Of a stretch of 64,000 bases of DNA, positions 11,574 to 21,689 are shown in pieces. The notes under the pieces were generated by a model that saw only the letters and a list, made by a program, of their open reading frames with translations, ran no database searches and was not told the DNA's origin. Within the stretch, counting starts at the first letter, position 1, and each line of letters opens with the position of its first letter. The position numbers were made by a program, and so were the translations under genes. This DNA comes from Cristatella mucedo (lineage: Eukaryota > Bryozoa > Phylactolaemata > Cristatellidae), in NCBI GenBank assembly GCA_009760855.2, contig WPIO01000085.1, positions 1,242,501 to 1,306,500 of the forward strand, in the 5' to 3' direction.

Positions 11574-11576
<3 letters not shown>
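8986..11576 (-). mobile_element. LINE family 1 copy (CR1/L2-like non-LTR retrotransposon), 5'-truncated
   Basis: Minus-strand element reading, 5' to 3': end of the endonuclease domain (11260-11577), reverse transcriptase (9938-10660), C-terminal domain (9316-9918), and a 3' UTR whose last part carries the family tail near 9000-9070. The 5' end stops at a (TA)n array at 11577. Stops and frameshifts break the single ORF, so it is not autonomous. Its best-matching relative is the plus-strand copy at 28567-31210. The family has the CR1/L2-type C-terminus ending H-W-L-P-V-K-Q-R-I, then A-Y-L-S-D, then F-G-D-R-A-F. Confidence 0.85.
9316..10660 (-). pseudogene. reverse transcriptase of LINE family 1, broken ORF
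   Basis: Three minus-strand frames cover RT. At 10421-10660 there is fingers sequence with NYRLVSLLPFLAKTLE. At 9938-10417 there is palm sequence with LLDLLAAFDTIDHKVL, then YGVPRGSVLGP and the catalytic box FHFYADDTQLYL, all catalytic Asp intact. At 9316-9918 there is the thumb and C-terminal region with FVTSRLASATHCLL. Breaks occur at about 10418-10420 (in-frame stop) and about 9919-9950 (A-rich run causing a frame change). It would copy RNA in an intact element; here it is a remnant. Confidence 0.8.

Positions 11577-11660
<84 letters not shown>
11577..11660. repeat. (TA)n microsatellite
   Basis: TA run with two ATG interruptions, between the truncated LINE end and repeat R copy 2. Confidence 0.9.
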
Positions 11661-11662
<2 letters not shown>

Positions 11663-12662
11663 TTATATGCACCACCGCTTTACAAATACCGCCAAATCTT
11701 TGGAAGTGATGACGCAATTTCAGCGATTTTGCTGGCTGAACGGCGCTCAATGCCGATAGCCGACCTATGCACCCACGGGGGTGGGGCGCTTACCAGCGTC
11801 CGCGCTCGCAAGGGTGCACAGAATGATGCAAAGCGTCCGTGATCTCCAGCGAGCAGACATCGAAGGGCCGCCATCACCGAAAAGCGACGTGGACGACCGA
11901 GGACGTGACGACCGGGACGAGTGGAGCGCGCCGTCCATTGCGCTTCGAGAGTGACCTTCTAGGTAGGACGCCGACGAGTCCTCTTCAAAGTCCGCTTCGT
12001 CCGCTCTCGAGCCGACGAGACGGCGACGAGTGAGCCTACTGGTAAGCGTCGCTCGGCAACGCTCCAATAACCTATAGAGCCGAGAGCCAATAACCGACGT
12101 CATACGTCGACAACTCCGATTCAACGAACACGCCGCAATCGACTCGCTGTCGCTTCGTGAGTGCCGGAGCGACCACAAGTGCACCCAAGCTCGAGTGCAT
12201 GCACCCGATGCACCCAATGCACCCGAGTGCGCTCACTCAGCTCGGGTGCATGCGTGCTGCATACACCGAGGATGGCGTTGGTTTGTCCGCTGATGTCGAT
12301 GAAGCCGTGATGACGACCTTGTGGACGATTTCTTAGATTGTCCTCGCTGTTGATGACAGCAGCCACGAAGCGCGACCCGACCGACGCACGCTTAGCTAGC
12401 ACCGTGTGAGGCTAAGAATATTAATATTAATTATTAATAGTCCTATTAGTTATTAATCTTAGAGGCTGTAGAAGCTTTAGAAGCGTTAGGTGCTTCCACG
12501 AATGCAGCAGCACCAGCATTCAGCGAATGCAGACAGCAGATGCAGATGGCAGCTGAATTTAATAGCGAGGCAACAATGTACGTACTGGAGATATCAAGCC
12601 AGGCGTCTTCTTCAGTATGCGGTCATTTCAGCTTTCTGCCGTTTGCATCGCGATTGGCGGTG
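11661..12662. repeat. unclassified ~1-kb repeat R, copy 2
   Basis: Closely matches copy 1 (3103-4050) along its length. Main differences are a GTGCACCC-rich insertion of about 80 bp at 12176-12256, itself with internal direct and inverted repeats, and a TTATTAAT-rich insertion near 12418-12460. It is preceded by (TA)n like the other copies. Confidence 0.7.
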
Positions 12663-12765
12663 ATGTAACCATTGAATGACCACACGCAGGAGGACGTCGA
12701 GGGCAGCAGCACTCTTGCACTCGTTTCTCCATTAAGCTGGTGTGTTCGCTGAAGCCACGCTCACC

Positions 12766-13030
<265 letters not shown>

Positions 13031-13298
13031 TGTCTCTCACTCTCCCTCTGTCACTCACTATCTTTTACAATCGAGTCCCTTCGATGTCACGTGTTGTCAC
13101 GTCGCAAACTTTCGTGCCTTTGCAATAGAAATGCAACTTCGGAGCAGACTGCTTTCTTTTTTTAATTGTTTTCAATTTCAATTTTCACCTTTTTGTTGCA
13201 CGACCGCTTGTAGCCATGTAGTTCATTTCTCCAAATTTTCGTAACCCGAACCGCCGTAAGTCGGGGGCAGGATGTAAGTATATGCAGAAATACATACG

Positions 13299-13308
<10 letters not shown>

Positions 13309-13331
<23 letters not shown>

Positions 13332-13392
13332 CTATATATATATGTATGTATATATATATGTATATATATATACATATATATGTATATATAAT
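13309..13392. repeat. (TA)n microsatellite
   Basis: Interrupted TA array with CTA, ATG and ACA breaks. Confidence 0.9.
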
Positions 13393-13404
13393 ATGGCGCT
13401 GTGC

Positions 13405-13560
13405 AGCAGCTGGGACCTCGGCCAGCACCGCCGCCCTCTCTCAGTTTATGACTCCAATGAACGAATTACGATGCCAAGTCTTTCTGCTGGTCGTACGCGT
13501 AGCCACGGCTGCCGCCTACTGTGCGAGTGGCAGCCTGCATGGCAGCAGCTCTAGCGGTAA
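13405..13560 (+). repeat. duplicated segment E, copy 1
   Basis: Homologous to about 33755-33945. Shared blocks include ATGACTCCAATGA, TTTCTGCTGG and GAGTGGCAGCC. A plus-strand frame from ATG at 13448 ([18 protein letters not shown]) to a GTAAAC at 13557 could look like a signal-peptide exon. The second copy has an in-frame stop and indels, so coding is doubtful. Confidence 0.55.
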
Positions 13561-13884
13561 ACATTTGGGAGCTCTTTGCAACAATGTAATGTAATGCATC
13601 TCCGTCTGTAACTCCACAAAGTCATAAAGACCTTGTGGGTGTTACGCAGGTGAGTTTTGCATAGCGCACTCACAGCCTAAGCGGCTTTCGGTACGCATTC
13701 GGTAGCCAACAGAATTCGTCTCAGGCAACAAACAGAAAGTGGGAAGCATAGCTGAGGCAGGAGAGCAGTTGAGGTAGTAAGTAGCATAGAAGTAGCAGCT
13801 CAGGACCACTGAAAAGAATGTGCCATAGTCGGCAGTAGGAGAGTAGTTATCGTTGCGTAAGAATTGTGGAAACGAGTTCCACAG

Positions 13885-14388
13885 TCAATGACCTGCAGAG
13901 CTAAAGCTTCTGTCGCCAACTGTCTTTAAGTGGAGGAATGGGACAGCTAATTTATTGTCCACACAGGACCTGGGGGTGCGAACAGGCTGAAACTGGTGCA
14001 GCAGTTCAGCTAGGTACGAAGGAGCCAAGCCGTGGCGGGCCTTGTGGGTCAGCGTAAGAACTTTGCTCTGTATCCATTGCTCAACCGGCAACCATCCTAG
14101 CTCCTTCAGCAAAGGAGACGCGTGCTCACACCGCTGGGACTTGCTAATTAAGACCAACCTTGCAGCCATATTCATAGTCCGCTGTAGTGGCATAATAGCT
14201 TTCTTTGGCAGCCAAGCCAAGAGGGAATTACAATAATCAAGCCGAGACAGAACTAGAGAGCTAGTTAAATTTTTTACATGCCACTGTGGGAGACAGCTCC
14301 TAATCTTGGACAGAGATCGGATGTGATGGCTAGCTGTAGAGGCAGTCTCCTGAGTGAAGCTTTTGAAATTGAGGCAGCTGTCGAACAC
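13885..14388 (-). pseudogene. LINE family 2 C-terminal domain
   Basis: 167 codons on the minus strand containing the conserved post-RT region (LVLSRLDYCNSLLAWLPKKA, then GWLPVEQWIQSKVL). This region is typical of CR1/L2-type elements. The same frame is present at 58558-59130 and partly at 63340-63558. Confidence 0.8.
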
Positions 14389-14609
14389 GACACCTACATT
14401 TTGAGCACGTGTGAAGGTCGCACGATAGCATCACCTATTAGAACGGCAAAGCCTTTTAATCCAGCCACACGCTTAGGGTATCCTATGAGCAGCAGTTCGG
14501 TTTTATCGTCATTTAATTTCAGGAAGTTTTCCTATATCCAGGTTCGAATATCGGCAAGGCAAGCATTCAGTTTCTCAGTTGCTGCAGCAGATTCCGACTG
14601 TTTAAATGA

Positions 14610-15038
14610 CTAACACGACTGAGTATCGGCAGCATAGAAGTGATATCCTATTCCATGGGCCTTAATCACTTTTCCCAGAGGTTGTGTGTAAATGGAGAAC
14701 AGCAAGGAACCAAGTACAGATCCTTGAGGGACTCCACAGGTGACCCTTCTCGTGTCTGAGACCTGACCTCCACACGACACGGATTGAACACGATCAGACA
14801 AGTTGGATTTTAACCACGCCAGTTCTTTGTCTGCCTGACCGATTTGTTGTTTTCAATCATTCAAGCAGAACTCAGATTTTTCGGAGCAAGCAATTTGGTT
14901 GGCTTTATTACAAGCGTCGTTAGGTAACGAGAACTTGAAACGCAAGAGAGTCATTCGGGTGCATGCTGAGGTATTGACTACTACTGTGAGTTATAGGTAG
15001 TTAAAGGTGGCAAATAGATTGCATGTATAAATATATAT

Positions 15039-15104
<66 letters not shown>

Positions 15105-15540
15105 TACATGCAAACTGATTAAAATATATTTTAGTCATAAGAAGGCTATATAATAATAACTATTATTATACTTTCGCTATAGTGCCCACAGAGATTTCAA
15201 TCACATTCTAGGAACTTGACACTTGCTATAAAGGAAGCACGATCGAGTAGCTAGCGGTAGTATGCTTAATGAAAGACATTTTTTACATTATAAGCATAAA
15301 ATTGGAGTTCTTTGTCTGCCAGACCGATCGTTGTTCTCAATCGTTCAAGCAGAACTTCATGATCTATGGCGTCGAAGGCAGCAGACAGATCTAGCAGAGC
15401 TAGGGCAGTGACATTCCCGTCGTCGTTGCCACGTGGAATGTCATTGTTAACACGGAGGAGAGCAGTTTCAGTGGAGTGCTGCCTCTTGAACCCTGATTGA
15501 AATGTTTCCGACATTCCATTATTTTCAATGTATTTAAACT
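14610..15540 (-). pseudogene. LINE family 2 reverse transcriptase, interrupted
   Basis: The minus-strand frame 15266-15514 holds FQSGFKRQHSTETALL and LALLDLSAAFDAIDHEVLL. The frame 14610-14801 holds GVPQGSVLGSLLF and a degenerate catalytic box, FYAADTQ, where the usual sequence is YADD; loss of the first Asp would abolish activity. Between them lies an inserted block (14875-15300) flanked by about 52 bp of duplicated LINE sequence. Confidence 0.8.
14875..15300. other. insertion inside LINE family 2 with (TA)n and a diverged LINE family 1 tail
   Basis: The inserted block holds a (TA)n array (15028-15102) and, at about 15150-15270, a diverged minus-strand LINE family 1 3' end (ATTATTA run, GTGCCCACAGAGATTTCAAT). 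Both flanks carry the same LINE segment (14820-14872 and 15307-15358). Confidence 0.6.
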
Positions 15541-16289
15541 GCTGCTTAGTAACAATTTATTCAAGAATCTTTGTTAAGAAGGGAAACAGGGCGATAGTTT
15601 GCGAGGATCTCTGTGACTAATCCAGGCTTTTTAAGAATATGTCTAACGATTGCCGATTTTAAAGACTTGGGGACGACCCGTCTTTCCTAGAGAAGCATTA
15701 AAAATCTTGGTTATGGCAGGGCTAAGTTGGTCTGCTAGTGAAGACCACAGAGATGAAGGTATGGGGTCTTCAGGAGACGAGCTCTTTTTGCTAGACCTTA
15801 TTAAGGCAGCCACATTGCTTGCAGAAACGTCGGAGAACCTTTTAAGGAAGGTCACAGGTTTAGCAACGGCGATTGCTTTGGCCGGAGGGGTCTTAATGGA
15901 GGCACGAATGTGCACAATTTTTTCAGTAAAGAAGGCTGAAAACTTTTCGGCTGAGCCCTTAATATCTGGGGAGTCAGACCTCACAGCATTGGCCAGTAAA
16001 TGGTTTACTATCTTATAAATCTGTTTATTGACCGACTGGCAGGAATTCAGCTTTCTAATGAAAAAAGAAGCCCTGGTTTTTTTTAAGCTTTCGGGTGTAA
16101 ACTCGAAGGGAGTCCATAAAATTGACTAGATTTGCATCAGACCCCAATTTCTTGAAACGACGATCTAGCCTGCGCTTAACCCGGCGCATCTTAAAGAGTT
16201 CTTTGTAAATTTAAAGGAATCTCCACGACTATGAACACGGATAGAGCGAACGGGAGCATGCTTGTCAACAGCACTCCTGAGTGTCATGT

Positions 16290-17184
16290 TCATCGCATCA
16301 GTGAGGGTATCGAGGCTGCCAGTCGAGTCTGCAAGCAGATCAAGAAACCTGCATCACAAACAGATTTAAAAAACTTGTCCACATCAATGCTTTGTAAGCT
16401 ACGTCGTTTGGCAAATTCGACATTGCCCTGTAGGTACGAGGGCGCAGGAACTGTAAACAAGACCGAACAATGATCTGAGAGGGTCAGTGAGCACACTACA
16501 AGGTCAGTGGGGAGGACATCCTTAGTGATCACGAGATCTAGAATGTGTCCACCGACGTGGGTGCTATGATTAACGGGTTGGGCCAAACCAAAATTCTCCA
16601 GACAGTCAAGAAATGATCGGACCTGGCTGTTGCTAGGGTCGCCAACGTGAATATTGAAGTCTCCAACAATCAGTAACGGCCTGTCACACACAAATACTTT
16701 AGCGAGGAACTCTGAAAACTCCTCTATAAACAAGTTTAGACAGCCAGAAGGAGGCCGGTATACCACAACAGTGAGAGGCATTGTCTTTGATGAAGACCTG
16801 ATAGCAACCGATTCAAACGATGACACATGCAAGAAACTGCACATTTATAGCCAAACAATTCGCGAACAACAATTGAAACCCGCCACCAACCTTGTCAGAA
16901 CGCATGGACTGATAGAATGAGAACCCGGGTGGAGTGGTCTCGGAAATACAGCTACTGGAACAAGGCGTCATCGAGGTTTCGGTAAGCAGAAATGCATCTA
17001 GCTTCTCCTGGACTACCTGCTCGCGGATAAGTAATCCCTTGGTTTTTAGCGAGCGGACATTTAGCAGGCGGAATTTAAGAGGCTGTCCAACAACTGGAAC
17101 TGGACGACGGCGATTTGAATTGGGGGTTGTATTCACTACCGTTTGCGTCCAGTGGAATACCCGAAGGTAATACGGAGAAATCAA
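16290..17184 (-). pseudogene. LINE family 2 apurinic-type endonuclease domain, one frameshift
   Basis: Minus-strand frames 16813-17184 and 16290-16844 overlap and together cover an APE-type endonuclease: LLNVRSLKTKGLL, LDAFLLTETSM, YRPPSG, then the catalytic motifs GDFNIHV and SDHCSV. The catalytic Glu, Asp and His positions look intact; the frame change is at about 16813-16844. In a live element this domain nicks target DNA to prime reverse transcription. An upstream first ORF was not recognised. Confidence 0.8.
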
Positions 17185-17374
17185 GTAAGGGTCAACACCA
17201 CGCTAGGAGTCGCCCGAGGCCACCCTTTAGCACGGGGAGGAACAATCTAGCTGGCAATCGAACGGGAGAGCGTTTATTCCGGCACATCGTGGCAACGATG
17301 CTGAAACGCTGCCGGTCGCCGCATTCTTTTCAGCGATATCTTTACTCGCGCGCCCCCTGGAAGAAACGTGCGGG

Positions 17375-17446
17375 TCGATCAATGGATACAGAGCAAAGTT
17401 ACTATGCTGACGACCCACGAGGTCAAGGCCGCGGCTAGGCTTTTCC
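17375..17446 (+). mobile_element. LINE family 2 copy b, left part of an interrupted copy
   Basis: GATACAGAGCAAAGTTACTA and the following AGGTCAAGGCCGCGGCTAGG match LINE family 2 at 23230-23285 (plus strand). The element resumes at 17795 after two nested SINE insertions. Confidence 0.7.
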
Positions 17447-17794
17447 ATTTATTTATATAATTCATTTGAATAGCGCCCCAAGAGAACTTAATCTCTATTT
17501 AGGCGCTTCACATATGCCGCAGGGCTCGAGCCCACGACCTCAGCCAGACCTTGGCAGGGCGAGAACCTTAAAATATATAATAAGTAAATCCTATCTGATT
17601 AGACAGCTTCTTTTTGCATAGCGACAGAAGAGCCTTTACGGCTATTACCATCGGTTGCAGTGGCGATACAGAATCGCCCATCGCAGGAATCGAACCAACG
17701 ACCTCGGAAGCCGAGGTCGTAAAAGCCACCACCTTACCTAGTGTGCCATCATGGCTCACAAACCTTAACCGCTGGACCAAACCAGCTCGGCGTA
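17447..17794 (-). mobile_element. SINE2 copy a, split by SINE1 copy c
   Basis: SINE2 on the minus strand has a tRNA-like head (GCTGGTTTGGTCCAGCGGTT, with an A box of the TGGTCTAGCGG type), a B-box-like GGGCTCGAGCC, and a tail resembling the LINE family 1 3' end. This copy is interrupted at 17572-17759. AACCTTAA occurs on both sides of the inserted SINE1. Other copies are at 42938-43080 and 62832-62982. Confidence 0.75.
17572..17759 (-). mobile_element. SINE1 copy c, nested in SINE2
   Basis: Complete minus-strand SINE1 with B box GGTTCGATTCC and the conserved AGCCGTAAAGGCTCTTCTGT region. It is flanked by the 8-bp direct repeat AACCTTAA, a target-site duplication within SINE2 copy a. Confidence 0.8.
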
Positions 17795-18180
17795 CCTAGC
17801 TGAACTGCTGCACCAGCTGTTTCAGCCTCCTCGCACCATCAGGTCCTGTGTGGACAAGAAGTTGGCTGCTTTATTCCTCCGCTTAAAAACTGTTGGCGAC
17901 AGAAGCTTCTGCCCAGGACTGCTAGCTTAATTCCACGATTCTAAGGCAACGACAACTACCCTCCTGCTGCCCACAGGTGGCACATCCTTTCCGGCAATTC
18001 TGAGCTGCTACTTTTATGCTACTACTCACTACCTCAACTGCTCTCCTGAGTCTGCCGTGCTTCCAAATTTTTCTTTGTTTCGTGAGATGAATTGCGTTAG
18101 CTACGGAATTCGTACCGAAAGCCCTTGAGGCTGTCAGTTTGCTATACAAAACTCTCCTGCTCAGTACCCACATTTACTGG
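17795..18180 (+). mobile_element. LINE family 2 copy b, right part with 3' UTR
   Basis: It resumes at TACCTAGCTGAACTGCTGCA, the position expected from other family 2 copies, and runs through the C-terminal coding end into the 3' UTR. Confidence 0.7.
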
Positions 18181-18925
18181 CCAATGCTGTGAGGTCTGAC
18201 CCCCCCCCAGATATTAGCGGCTCAGCCAAAAAGTATTCAGTCTTCTTTAGTGACAAACTTATACACATTCGTACTTCCATAAAGCCCCGTCGGAGTAAAG
18301 ATATAGTGGAATCACAACCTGTGAACTTCTTTAAAAGGATTTCCAAGGTAGTTGCATGCAATGTGGCTACATAATTAAGTTCCAGTAAAAAGAGCTCGTC
18401 TCATTAAGTCTCTATACCATCATCTCTGTGGTCTTCACTGGCACACTAACTTAGCCCTGCTATAACCGAGATTTGTGATGATTCTTTGGAAAAATCAGTC
18501 GAAACGAAGTCCTTCGAATCGTCAATTGTTAGACGGATATTTTAAAAGCCTGTATTAGCTACAGAGTCCTTGAAACTATTGCCCAGTTTTCCTCTATCAT
18601 TTTTCCTAAAGATTCTTGAAAATGTCGTCGCTAAGCAGTTGGTTGCACATTTGTAAAGAATGAAATGTCAGAAAAATTTATATCAAGGTACAAGAGGCAG
18701 AACACCAATTAAACTGCTCTCCTCCACGTTAACGATAACATTCTATGTGACAAAGATGACGGTAATGTCACTGCTCGAGCTCTGCTAGATCTATCAGTTG
18801 CCTTTGACACTATTGATCACGATGTCCTATTTGAACGATTGAGAACCACGATCGGTCTGCCAAACGTGCCCCTGGCCTGATTTAAATCGTACATGTCTGA
18901 TCATGTTCGATCCACCTCGTCAGGG
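18181..18925 (+). mobile_element. LINE family 2, diverged reverse-transcriptase fragment
   Basis: Plus-strand sequence corresponding to the start of RT: SAKKYSVFFSDKLIHIRTSI, then ARALLDLSVAFDTIDHDVLF near 18770-18830. It is broken by many indels and has a run of nine C near 18200. Confidence 0.65.
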
Positions 18926-18934
18926 CACACGAAA

Positions 18935-19281
18935 CGGGTGATGCGATTCTTCAGCCAAAGCTCGTCCGACGCTGCGGCGGCGGCAGCGACGCTTTGGGGC
19001 AGTTGACTCATTTTATTCTCGTTTCCTGTTGGCGAGTGAAGCTTCGACTCGCACGCCACGCTGAGGCAGCAAGGCAGCGACTCGCTTGCCGGCTCTTTGG
19101 AAGGCCGCCGCCGATGCCACTAGGCCTGTGCTTCACTTAGGCGCCGGACGCGATATAGTTAAAGGCTATACAAAATATAAGTGTCAAGGCGGCTGCAGAA
19201 ATCGATCCGACGCGACGCAGCCACTGCCGCTGCTCCGCCTGCTCACAGACTCGGCGCCGGAAGTGCTCTGCATTATGTCGC
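18935..19281 (-). other. putative 3' UTR and flank of CUB-PAN gene B
   Basis: Paralogous to 4770-5459, in the same position relative to the PAN-B stop codon, but without the long CCGCTG array. It abuts a LINE family 2 fragment on its left. Confidence 0.55.
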
Positions 19282-19544
19282 TCAGGGCAGGACGAAGAGC
19301 GGCGGCGCGACGGATCCTCCTCCACTGCTAGACGAAGCCTTGGTCCGGCTGCTAAGCAGCGAGCAGCCGCCCAAGACCGGTTCGAAGGTGAAGGCCACGC
19401 ACGCTTCCAGCTGCAGACAGGAGAGGCCACACTTGATGGCGCTCGGCTCGGTCGAGCGGCCAATGGGGGCGCCGGAAGCGAGCGGTGCAGACGGGAGTTC
19501 GACAGAAGTATCGGCGGTGCTGAACAAGCAGCTTCGGAGTGTGC
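19282..19544 (-). CDS. terminal exon of CUB-PAN gene B (PAN/apple-like domain, stop codon)
   Basis: Second copy of the 5460-5731 exon. The acceptor is TTTTTTAGCTGTAG. The exon enters in phase 1, in frame with the phase-1 donor of CUB exon 23768-23883 (the join makes a Gly codon), and ends with TGA at 19282-19284. It encodes about 87 residues. The central PAN-like block is almost unchanged from copy A, with K-C-G-L-S-C, E-A-C-V-A-F-T-F and G-C-S-L-L-S and the same C-x3-C-x5-C-x11-C spacing. The N-terminal 12 residues and the Ser/Gly-rich linker before the PPLFVLP end vary. Retention of frame, cysteines and stop in both copies argues that both were under selection. Confidence 0.7.
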
Positions 19545-19549
19545 CTACA

Positions 19550-19820
19550 GCTAAAAAAGAAAGGTATGTCGCTTAAATATGCGGCACTGCGATCGCTCTT
19601 TCAGTCATTGTCAGCACTGGTAAACGCGCGGAGAGAGATAGTCGAGGAATTCGGCTTCCTTTAAATAGAAAGTGCCCCGAAGAGCAGCTAACTGTTCTAT
19701 GCCAGTGGCAGATTGCAACAAACCAGAAGCACGGGCTTCCTCTGTTGGGTAGCCATCTTTAGAAACAACAAGGGCACGGTCAACTTTGAACTTGTTTGAG
19801 GAGTGAGTAATAGCAATCAT
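19550..19820 (-). pseudogene. unknown coding-like block X, copy 1
   Basis: A minus-strand frame of 69 codons (19611-19820; SATGIEQLAALRGTFYLKEA) is homologous to 20880-21130. After a one-base frame change both copies continue with a matching LRAF.SA.ND pattern. I do not recognise the family. It could be a decayed exon or part of an unrecognised repeat. Confidence 0.4.
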
Positions 19821-19839
19821 GGTCTCAGCATGAAGAAGA

Positions 19840-19990
19840 ACGCAAAAGGCGGATCACAAATGATAAATGCGTTCCACCATACGCCGGTGCGTTTCTGCTT
19901 CTTTTTAAATTTCATCTAGTCCGGTAATTTCGGTAAATCAGTCTGGAGTGGTTTTCAGACTTTGGTAGCATACGAACTAAAGGAAAGGTC
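19840..19990 (-). mobile_element. LINE family 1 (diverged), short 3' fragment
   Basis: It resembles 34530-34700 and other family 1 ends (CGCCGGTGCGTTT, then AGTCTGGAGTG, then GCATACGAACTAAAGG). Confidence 0.6.
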
Positions 19991-20019
19991 TCCAAGGACA
20001 TTTATTTTTAACACTACTT

Positions 20020-20745
20020 CCATAGCTAGCGGAAATAGTAAAGTCGCTTACGAAAAGAACAAAATAGCCGTGATTGCCGATATCTCATAGTATGGAAAAT
20101 TTCTCTGGATCTGTAAAAAATTATTCAACCTATTATATATTGCATACGCAATGTGCTACTTAAACTCGACTTATATTTCTAAAGAGTACGCCGCTCTAGA
20201 GGCATTCGAACTTTTACTGTGGAACAGAAAAGCTCATCGATGGATAGGGTCAATTTTGTGAAAGAATATCTCTTTTGAGAAAGTATATACAAGCATCATT
20301 TAAGGTAGATTAAACGTTAACACAAGGAACTAACGCTGCAAGACATTATCCATATGAAATACCAGTTGAAATTGCACTTGCGAAAGCAAGACAATGGGTA
20401 GTCAGGTTGTTGAATGCAACACGGCTTTTTTATTTGATTCAAAGTTCCTGCCCTAATAATAATAATAATAATATTGCACTTGATAAAGCGCCCTCAGAGA
20501 ACTTAATCTCTTTCTAGGCACTTTACATTTGCTGCAAAGTGATACGCAATAGAATAGTAAGTAAAATCGTTGGTAAATACCAACCGGAACTTGGCAAGCT
20601 CCGCAAGAGGATATTTATTCGACATCTTCCGCACTGGTCAAAAGAATTACTTGTATTTTCTCTTCCGATGTCGCAATTTTCCTAGATACGAAGCACGGTT
20701 AAACTACCTGGGAAACCAGTTTGAAAGACTTGAATCAATCTTTGT
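20020..20745. repeat. intronic block B, copy 3 (split by a LINE tail)
   Basis: Matches 24295-24935 and, more weakly, 22440-22985. Shared stretches include TAGCGGAAATAGTAAAGTCG and CTCTAGAGGCATTCGAACTT. A LINE family 1 tail is inserted at 20448-20560. Short coding-like similarity survives on the minus strand, but no intact exon could be defined. Confidence 0.7.
20448..20560 (-). mobile_element. LINE family 1, isolated 3' tail inserted in block B
   Basis: TAATAATAATAATATTGCAC, then the GCGCCCTCAGAGAACTTAAT block (minus orientation). It interrupts homology between 20440 and 20563. Confidence 0.8.
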
Positions 20746-20751
20746 AAAGAC

Positions 20752-20818
20752 ATAGCTTGCAGATTTTGAAAAATCTGTATATGACATAACTCGCAGATTT
20801 CGAAAAATCTGTACGCAG
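20752..20818. repeat. two tandem ~33-bp units, each with a short hairpin
   Basis: GCAGATTTTGAAAAATCTGT is followed by a near copy, GCAGATTTCGAAAAATCTGT. Each unit holds a 7-bp perfect stem CAGATTT/AAATCTG. Confidence 0.7.
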
Positions 20819-20879
20819 AGATTGTTCGGCATCTTGGAACTGTCTCACGTATTTAATTTTCTGTACTATTCCTTACGGG

Positions 20880-21130
20880 CACAGAGCGCGGCATATTTAT
20901 CGGCGGTCGCATGGACTCTATCAAAGTCATTGTTAGCACTGCTGAACGCGCGGACAGAACTAATCGAAGAATTCGGCTTTTTTTAAATTAAAAGCCCCCG
21001 AAGAGCAGCTAAATATTCTATGCAAGTAGCTGAGTGCAACGAACCAGCCGCACGGGCTTTTGCTGTTGCACGGCCATCTTTAAAAGACATGGCCACGGTC
21101 AACTTTGACCTCGTCGGAGGAGTATTCACC
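20880..21130 (-). pseudogene. unknown coding-like block X, copy 2
   Basis: Counterpart of 19550-19820. Its frame is broken by a 2-nt and a 1-nt deletion relative to copy 1 and by a stop codon. Downstream it reads RAFSSANNDFDRVHATADKY and ends near a GTAAGG that could be a phase-1 donor, preceded by a possible acceptor TTGTACTCAG at about 21150. Function unknown; decayed as it stands. Confidence 0.4.
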
Positions 21131-21534
21131 GACTTTCCTGAGTACAAAACAGTTTCGAAGTTAACGTTAGGAAATAGAATCGAAAAAGCTCATAATTAAT
21201 GTGATTATTATCTTCTTGTTTCACTACATAGCTGCTAAATAGAACAGAAATGAAAAAGAGATTTTTATGATATTTCAACCTTCTGCACAATAGCAGGCTA
21301 TGCTAAGCTTCTTTTAGTATACTGGCGGAGGATAGCCTTAATTTAAAATGTCAATGAAGCTTCGGAAATTTATTGTCCAATATATGACTCCACTTGAGAT
21401 CGGTAGCTATAGCAGAGTTCAAAACACAAAGAACCGAATTAGCAAAATATAACGACGAGTTAGTATTTCTTCCGGTTTAATCTATGTTTAATCTATTGCA
21501 TCCGTCTGCGGCACTGTACTGGTTGATGAGGTTT
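21131..21534. other. no gene recognised
   Basis: AT-rich unassigned intronic sequence. Confidence 0.4.
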
Positions 21535-21665
21535 CATTGGCTGACGCTAAACTGTCTTTGGGCGGAGGAATGGAACAGCTAATATATTGTCCAAACAGGA
21601 CCTGAGGGCACAAACAGGCTGAAATTGATGCATCAGTTCAGATAGGTACTAAAACTGATACAGCA
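21535..21665 (-). mobile_element. LINE family 2, short fragment
   Basis: Corresponds to 13915-14010 (TTGGGCGGAGGAATGGAACA, then AATATATTGTCCAAACAGGA). Confidence 0.65.
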
Positions 21666-21689
21666 GTTCAGCTAGGTCTCTAATTGCAC

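Larger units (their letters stand above)
13580..17200 (-). mobile_element. LINE family 2 copy (CR1/L2-like), near full length
   Basis: This is the longest LINE in the window. On the minus strand: endonuclease (about 17184-16290), linker, reverse transcriptase (about 15990-14610, interrupted), C-terminal domain (14388-13885), then a 3' UTR ending in an (ATTAC)n tail at about 13585-13600. The end is shared with copies ending near 23700 and 58500. The reading frame is broken in several places, and a block at about 14875-15300 has been inserted in the RT region. Family 2 differs from family 1 in protein sequence and tail repeat. Confidence 0.85.
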
